Shown here one piece after another: positions 34,626 through 36,986 of a stretch of DNA of 36,986 nucleotides. The stretch's first letter is position 1, and each line of letters opens with the position of its first letter. Both the position numbers and the translations under genes were made by a program. The notes beneath the pieces are model-generated. The model saw only the letters and a program-made list of their open reading frames with translations, searched no databases and was not told the DNA's origin. Source of the DNA: Methylobacterium sp. J-030 (GTDB lineage: Bacteria; Pseudomonadota; Alphaproteobacteria; Rhizobiales; Beijerinckiaceae); NCBI RefSeq assembly GCF_022829545.1, contig NZ_JAKSYM010000287.1, positions 1-36,986 of the forward strand, given 5' to 3'.

Positions 34626-35419
34626 TCCTGCACGGGGCCGTCGTCGTCGTCACGGGGTCCGCGACCGGGGTGGGCGCCGAGTGCGCCCGGATGCTCGCGG
34701 CGCGCGGCGCGCGGGTGGTCGTGAACTACAGCCGCAGCCGAGCGGAGGCGGAGGAGACGGCCGAGGCCTGCCGCGCGCTCGGGGCGGAGGTCGAGCTGGT
34801 CGGGTGCGACGTTTCCGATGATGCCGGCTGCCGAGACCTCGTGGCGCGGAGCCTCGCGCGGTGGGGACGGCTCGACGGGCTCGTCAACAACGCGGCCACC
34901 ACCGCGGCCTCCGATCCCTTCGACCTCGAGACGCTGTCGGGCAAGGATTTCCAGCGTGTCTTCTCCGTCAACGTGGTCGGGGCCTACCAGATGGCCCGGG
35001 CCGCGATCCCCGCCATGCGGCAGGGCGGCGGCGGGGCGATCGTAAACGTGTCCTCGAACGTGGCCTTCACGGGCGGGGGCAGCTCCTTGGCCTACACGGC
35101 CTCGAAGGGCGCCCTCAACGCCCTGACGCTGGCGCTCGCGCGGACCTGCGGGCCGGAGATCCGTGTCAACGCCGTTTGCCCCGGGATCATCGACACGCGC
35201 TGGATGCGGCAGGCGGTGGGGCCGGACGCCTACGCCGCACTGGCGCGGCGCTTCGGCGAGAGCGCGCCGCTGGGCCGCGTCGCCACGCCGACCGACGTCG
35301 CGGGGGCGATCCTCTGGCTGATCGAGGGCGCTGAGTTCGTCACCGGCGAGCTTCTGTCGGTCGACGGCGGCATCCGACTCTCCGGCGGACGTCCCCGCCC
35401 GGCACCGGCAGCCCCGTGA
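34622..35419 (+). CDS. Short-chain dehydrogenase/reductase (SDR)
   Basis: A 265-residue classical SDR. Cofactor motif TGSATGVGAE, NNAATT in place of NNAG, catalytic Ser in IVNVSSNVAF, and YTASKGA with catalytic Tyr and Lys. VSVDGGIRLSG is the normal C-terminal block. It oxidises or reduces a hydroxy/keto group with NAD(P); with a CoA-transferase and MaoC hydratase beside it, a 3-hydroxyacyl-CoA dehydrogenase or ketoreductase step is plausible. The start overlaps the CoA-transferase stop (ATGA). Confidence 0.93.
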   Translation: MILHGAVVVVTGSATGVGAECARMLAARGARVVVNYSRSRAEAEETAEACRALGAEVELVGCDVSDDAGCRDLVARSLARWGRLDGLVNNAATTAASDPFDLETLSGKDFQRVFSVNVVGAYQMARAAIPAMRQGGGGAIVNVSSNVAFTGGGSSLAYTASKGALNALTLALARTCGPEIRVNAVCPGIIDTRWMRQAVGPDAYAALARRFGESAPLGRVATPTDVAGAILWLIEGAEFVTGELLSVDGGIRLSGGRPRPAPAAP

Positions 35420-36267
35420 GCCCGTCCGGTGAGGCCATCCTCGCGCACCCGATCGCGGACGCGCGCCAGAGCGTGTCGGCCGCGCAGGCGATCCTCTACG
35501 CCCTGTCGGTGGGATACGGCAGCCAGCCCCTCGATCCCGCGCACCTGCGCCACGTCTACGAGCAGGGCCTCGAGCCGGCACCGACGCTGGCCAACGTCGT
35601 GGCGCATCACGGCCCCTGGATGCGGACCTTCGGCGTGGATTGGCCGCGTGTCGTCCACGCTGAACACCGGCTGACGATCAACCGGCCGGTTCCCCTGGAC
35701 ACGCCGCTGATCTCGCGGGCGCGCACCCTCTGCGTAGTCGACCGCGGCGTCGGGAAGGGCCTGTTCGTGACCTTCGAGCGCGTCGTCGCGGTCGCCGGGA
35801 CCGGGGAACGGGTCGCGACGATCGTCCAGACGAACGCCTGCCGCGGCGACGGCGGGGGTGGTTCGGCTGGGGCCGCCCCCGATCCCCTGGAGGCGGTGCC
35901 TGATCGTGGGCCCGACGCTGTCCTCGACCTCCCGATCCCGGAGAGTGCGGCGCTTCTCTACCGCCTCAACGGCGATCTTAACCCCCTGCACATCGATCCA
36001 GACGCCGCCGCACGGGTCGGCTATCCCCGGCCCATCCTGCACGGCCTGTGCACGTTCGGTCTCGCGGGCTATGCCATCGGCCACTTGACTGAGTTCGGCC
36101 GGCCGTCGCGCCTAAGCTTTCTGGCCGCGCGGTTTAGCGCCCCGGTCTATCCCGGTGAACATCTCCGTATCGAGATCTGGATTTCGGGTGGGGACGTCAG
36201 GTTCCGCTGCATGGCCCGGGAACGCGGTGTCCGGGTCCTCGATCATGGGCACGCGAAAATTATCTGA
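35416..36267 (+). CDS. MaoC-type (R)-specific enoyl-CoA hydratase, double hotdog
   Basis: A 283-residue protein with two hotdog halves. The C-terminal half has LYRLNGDLNPLHIDPDAAAR, with the catalytic Asp and His of hydratase 2, followed by GYPRPILHGLCTFG. The N-terminal half is the degenerate partner (VGYGSQPLDPAHLRHVYEQG, APTLANVVAHHG). It adds water to 2-enoyl-CoA or removes it from 3-hydroxyacyl-CoA. GTG 35416 overlaps the SDR stop by four bases. It is the last gene of the long rightward series. Confidence 0.92.
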   Translation: MSPSGEAILAHPIADARQSVSAAQAILYALSVGYGSQPLDPAHLRHVYEQGLEPAPTLANVVAHHGPWMRTFGVDWPRVVHAEHRLTINRPVPLDTPLISRARTLCVVDRGVGKGLFVTFERVVAVAGTGERVATIVQTNACRGDGGGGSAGAAPDPLEAVPDRGPDAVLDLPIPESAALLYRLNGDLNPLHIDPDAAARVGYPRPILHGLCTFGLAGYAIGHLTEFGRPSRLSFLAARFSAPVYPGEHLRIEIWISGGDVRFRCMARERGVRVLDHGHAKII

Positions 36268-36274
36268 TGATACG

Positions 36275-36433
36275 ATGCGGTACGTAGTAGAGCTGCATCC
36301 ATGCCGCCTCGATGTGCGGGGCGCGCGTGTGCGAACCCGCATTGTCGACGGATATGCCGACTGCAAAAGCCAGTACCGAACCGTCGATGGTGGAGCGCTG
36401 ATCAGTGAAATGGAGACCGAGCGGCCAGCATAG
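36275..36433 (+). CDS. Possible 52-residue hypothetical protein
   Basis: ATG 36275 to TAG 36431-36433 encodes a peptide starting MRYVVELHPCRLDVRGARVR. It has mixed composition, a natural-looking beta pattern and a short distance (seven bases) from the MaoC stop, but no ribosome site beyond ATTATCTGATG and no family match I know. Third-position GC is lower than in upstream genes. Either a small gene or a chance frame. Confidence 0.3.
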   Translation: MRYVVELHPCRLDVRGARVRTRIVDGYADCKSQYRTVDGGALISEMETERPA

Positions 36434-36587
36434 TCGATGTCTGCTTCTCGGCCGTTGCTTTTAGCATCTAAACGACCGAGATGGGCGCAAAGCCGTATGT
36501 CTGCTTTTCAGCTGAATCCATAGCTTGCCCCGCTCAGCTGCTCGACCACCCAGTAGACAGTCTCCAGCAAGCGCAATCATCAAGGCC
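36434..36587. other. Intergenic stretch holding repeat copy C, otherwise nothing recognised
   Basis: About 154 bases from the end of the small ORF to the promoter-like sequence at 36588. The first half is repeat copy C; the rest shows no site or gene I can name. Confidence 0.3.
36439..36508 (+). repeat. Dispersed intergenic repeat, copy C (partial)
   Basis: GTCTGC at 36439 and GGGCGC at 36483 are 44 bases apart, exactly as in copies A and B, and CCGAGATGGGCGCAAAGCCG matches copy A closely (one mismatch in 20). Similarity fades after about 36508 and no inverted right end is evident, so the copy appears truncated or diverged. It follows the hut/acyl-CoA module in the same orientation as A and B. 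Confidence 0.5.
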
Positions 36588-36616
36588 TTGACATTAGGAT
36601 TATTATCCGATACGAT
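36588..36616 (+). promoter_or_regulatory. Sigma-70-type promoter
   Basis: TTGACA (36588-36593), a 17-base AT-rich spacer and TACGAT (36611-36616): perfect -35, optimal spacing, and a good -10. It points right, toward the open frame at the window edge. Confidence 0.55.
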
Positions 36617-36986
36617 GCTCGACGTCGCCCAAACCCCGCGACGCCGCAACCGGCCTGTGATGAAGCCCCCTTGCCCCAAACCACCCCCCCCCGATCGGCA
36701 CGCGCAGCCGCACCTCAGCGCAGCCTCCGCATCGAGGCGCGCCTCGGGGCGGCTACATCGTCTCTGCAGCCACGTCATGCCCGCCGACCCGCCGGCCAGA
36801 CCGCCGCCGCTCGCGCAGCCCACGGGTGACGGTGGCGCGGCCGCGGACTTGCTGTCGCCTGCCATGGCTATTGACGTGGCGTCAATGGCTGCTGTAGGCC
36901 TACGCACGGCCGGGGTCTTGAGGCTAAGCTTGATTGCGGCTGGTGGCGGCACGGTTGCGGCTCGGTGCGGAGGGTTGGCGGGCATG
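36615..36986 (+). CDS. Open frame running off the right edge (uncertain)
   Basis: From ATG 36615 or ATG 36777 the frame stays open to the end (124 or 70 codons). The first part is very Pro/Arg-rich; the later part (SPAMAIDVASMAAVGLRTAG, LRLSLIAAGGGTVAA) is more protein-like. A promoter-like sequence lies immediately before, but overlaps the first ATG, so a start at 36777 would be more consistent. The minus strand is also open here (36985-36461), and both frames share third positions, so codon bias does not decide. Function unknown. Confidence 0.25.
   Translation, partial: MLDVAQTPRRRNRPVMKPPCPKPPPPDRHAQPHLSAASASRRASGRLHRLCSHVMPADPPARPPPLAQPTGDGGAAADLLSPAMAIDVASMAAVGLRTAGVLRLSLIAAGGGTVAARCGGLAGM

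Noticed and set aside
36461..36985. 174-codon minus-strand ORF at the right edge
   Set aside because: Pro/Ala/Ser-rich without motif, and it runs antisense through repeat C and the promoter-like site. Kept only as a caution about the strand of the edge gene.
1..36986. CRISPR arrays, tRNA or rRNA genes, intact insertion sequences
   Set aside because: No regularly spaced repeats, cloverleaf arms with a CCA end, rRNA-like stretches or transposase motifs were seen by eye. A covariance-model scan would be the proper test.

Overview
The window is high-GC DNA with short intergenic gaps, many 4-base start/stop overlaps and strong G/C preference at third codon positions. The protein families (Co-type nitrile hydratase, XRE-cupin regulator, NitT/TauT-type ABC transporter, full hut enzymes with HutD) fit an alphaproteobacterium, plausibly Methylobacteriaceae. 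That assignment is inference from family resemblance; no marker gene is present. The content is accessory and catabolic throughout. I saw no tRNA, rRNA or CRISPR array, and no intact transposase.

Layout. (1) 1-1380 is a decayed edge: the tail of one gene with a good intrinsic terminator, a frameshifted minus-strand relic, a membrane-protein relic and copy A of a ~150-bp dispersed repeat. (2) 1381-10321 is a mixed degradation/detoxification region: a GST, an amidase-signature hydrolase, a LysR regulator divergent from a Gal80-like Gfo/Idh/MocA dehydrogenase, then a same-strand series of GST, epoxide-hydrolase-like alpha/beta hydrolase, dienelactone hydrolase, VOC protein and a DUF2867-like protein. 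(3) 10446-15688 is a nitrile module on the minus strand: MFS permease, SnoaL-like protein, cobalt nitrile hydratase alpha and beta, and the nitrile hydratase activator. It diverges from a LysR gene and is followed by a frameshifted amidase relic. (4) 15824-21415 holds a MOSC protein, an XRE-cupin regulator, an MHS permease, a VanB-type reductase, a GST and a DapA-family aldolase. The regulator gene and the permease/reductase gap share GGCAAC...GTTGCC palindromes. Repeat copy B follows.

(5) 21764-36267 is a large histidine/urocanate-type module. HutC and HutF are read leftward; HutI, HutG, HutU and HutD are read rightward from a shared operator region. The rightward series continues without a large gap into an ornithine-cyclodeaminase-family protein, a PhnD-like binding protein without signal peptide, an ABC importer (ATPase, permease, periplasmic protein), a CoA-transferase, an SDR dehydrogenase and a MaoC-type hydratase. 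A second HutC-like operator precedes the ABC genes. No histidine ammonia-lyase (hutH) is present, so the module starts at urocanate or at something converted to it, and it carries an acyl-CoA branch not normal for hut operons. I consider this the best candidate for an undescribed pathway. (6) 36268-36986 holds a small doubtful ORF, repeat copy C, a good promoter-like sequence and an open frame leaving the window.

The same-orientation repeat copies A, B and C fall at the borders of these modules, which suggests modular assembly. Starts were chosen by hand from ribosome-binding sequence, overlaps and family N-termini. Family assignments rest on motif recognition, not on searches.
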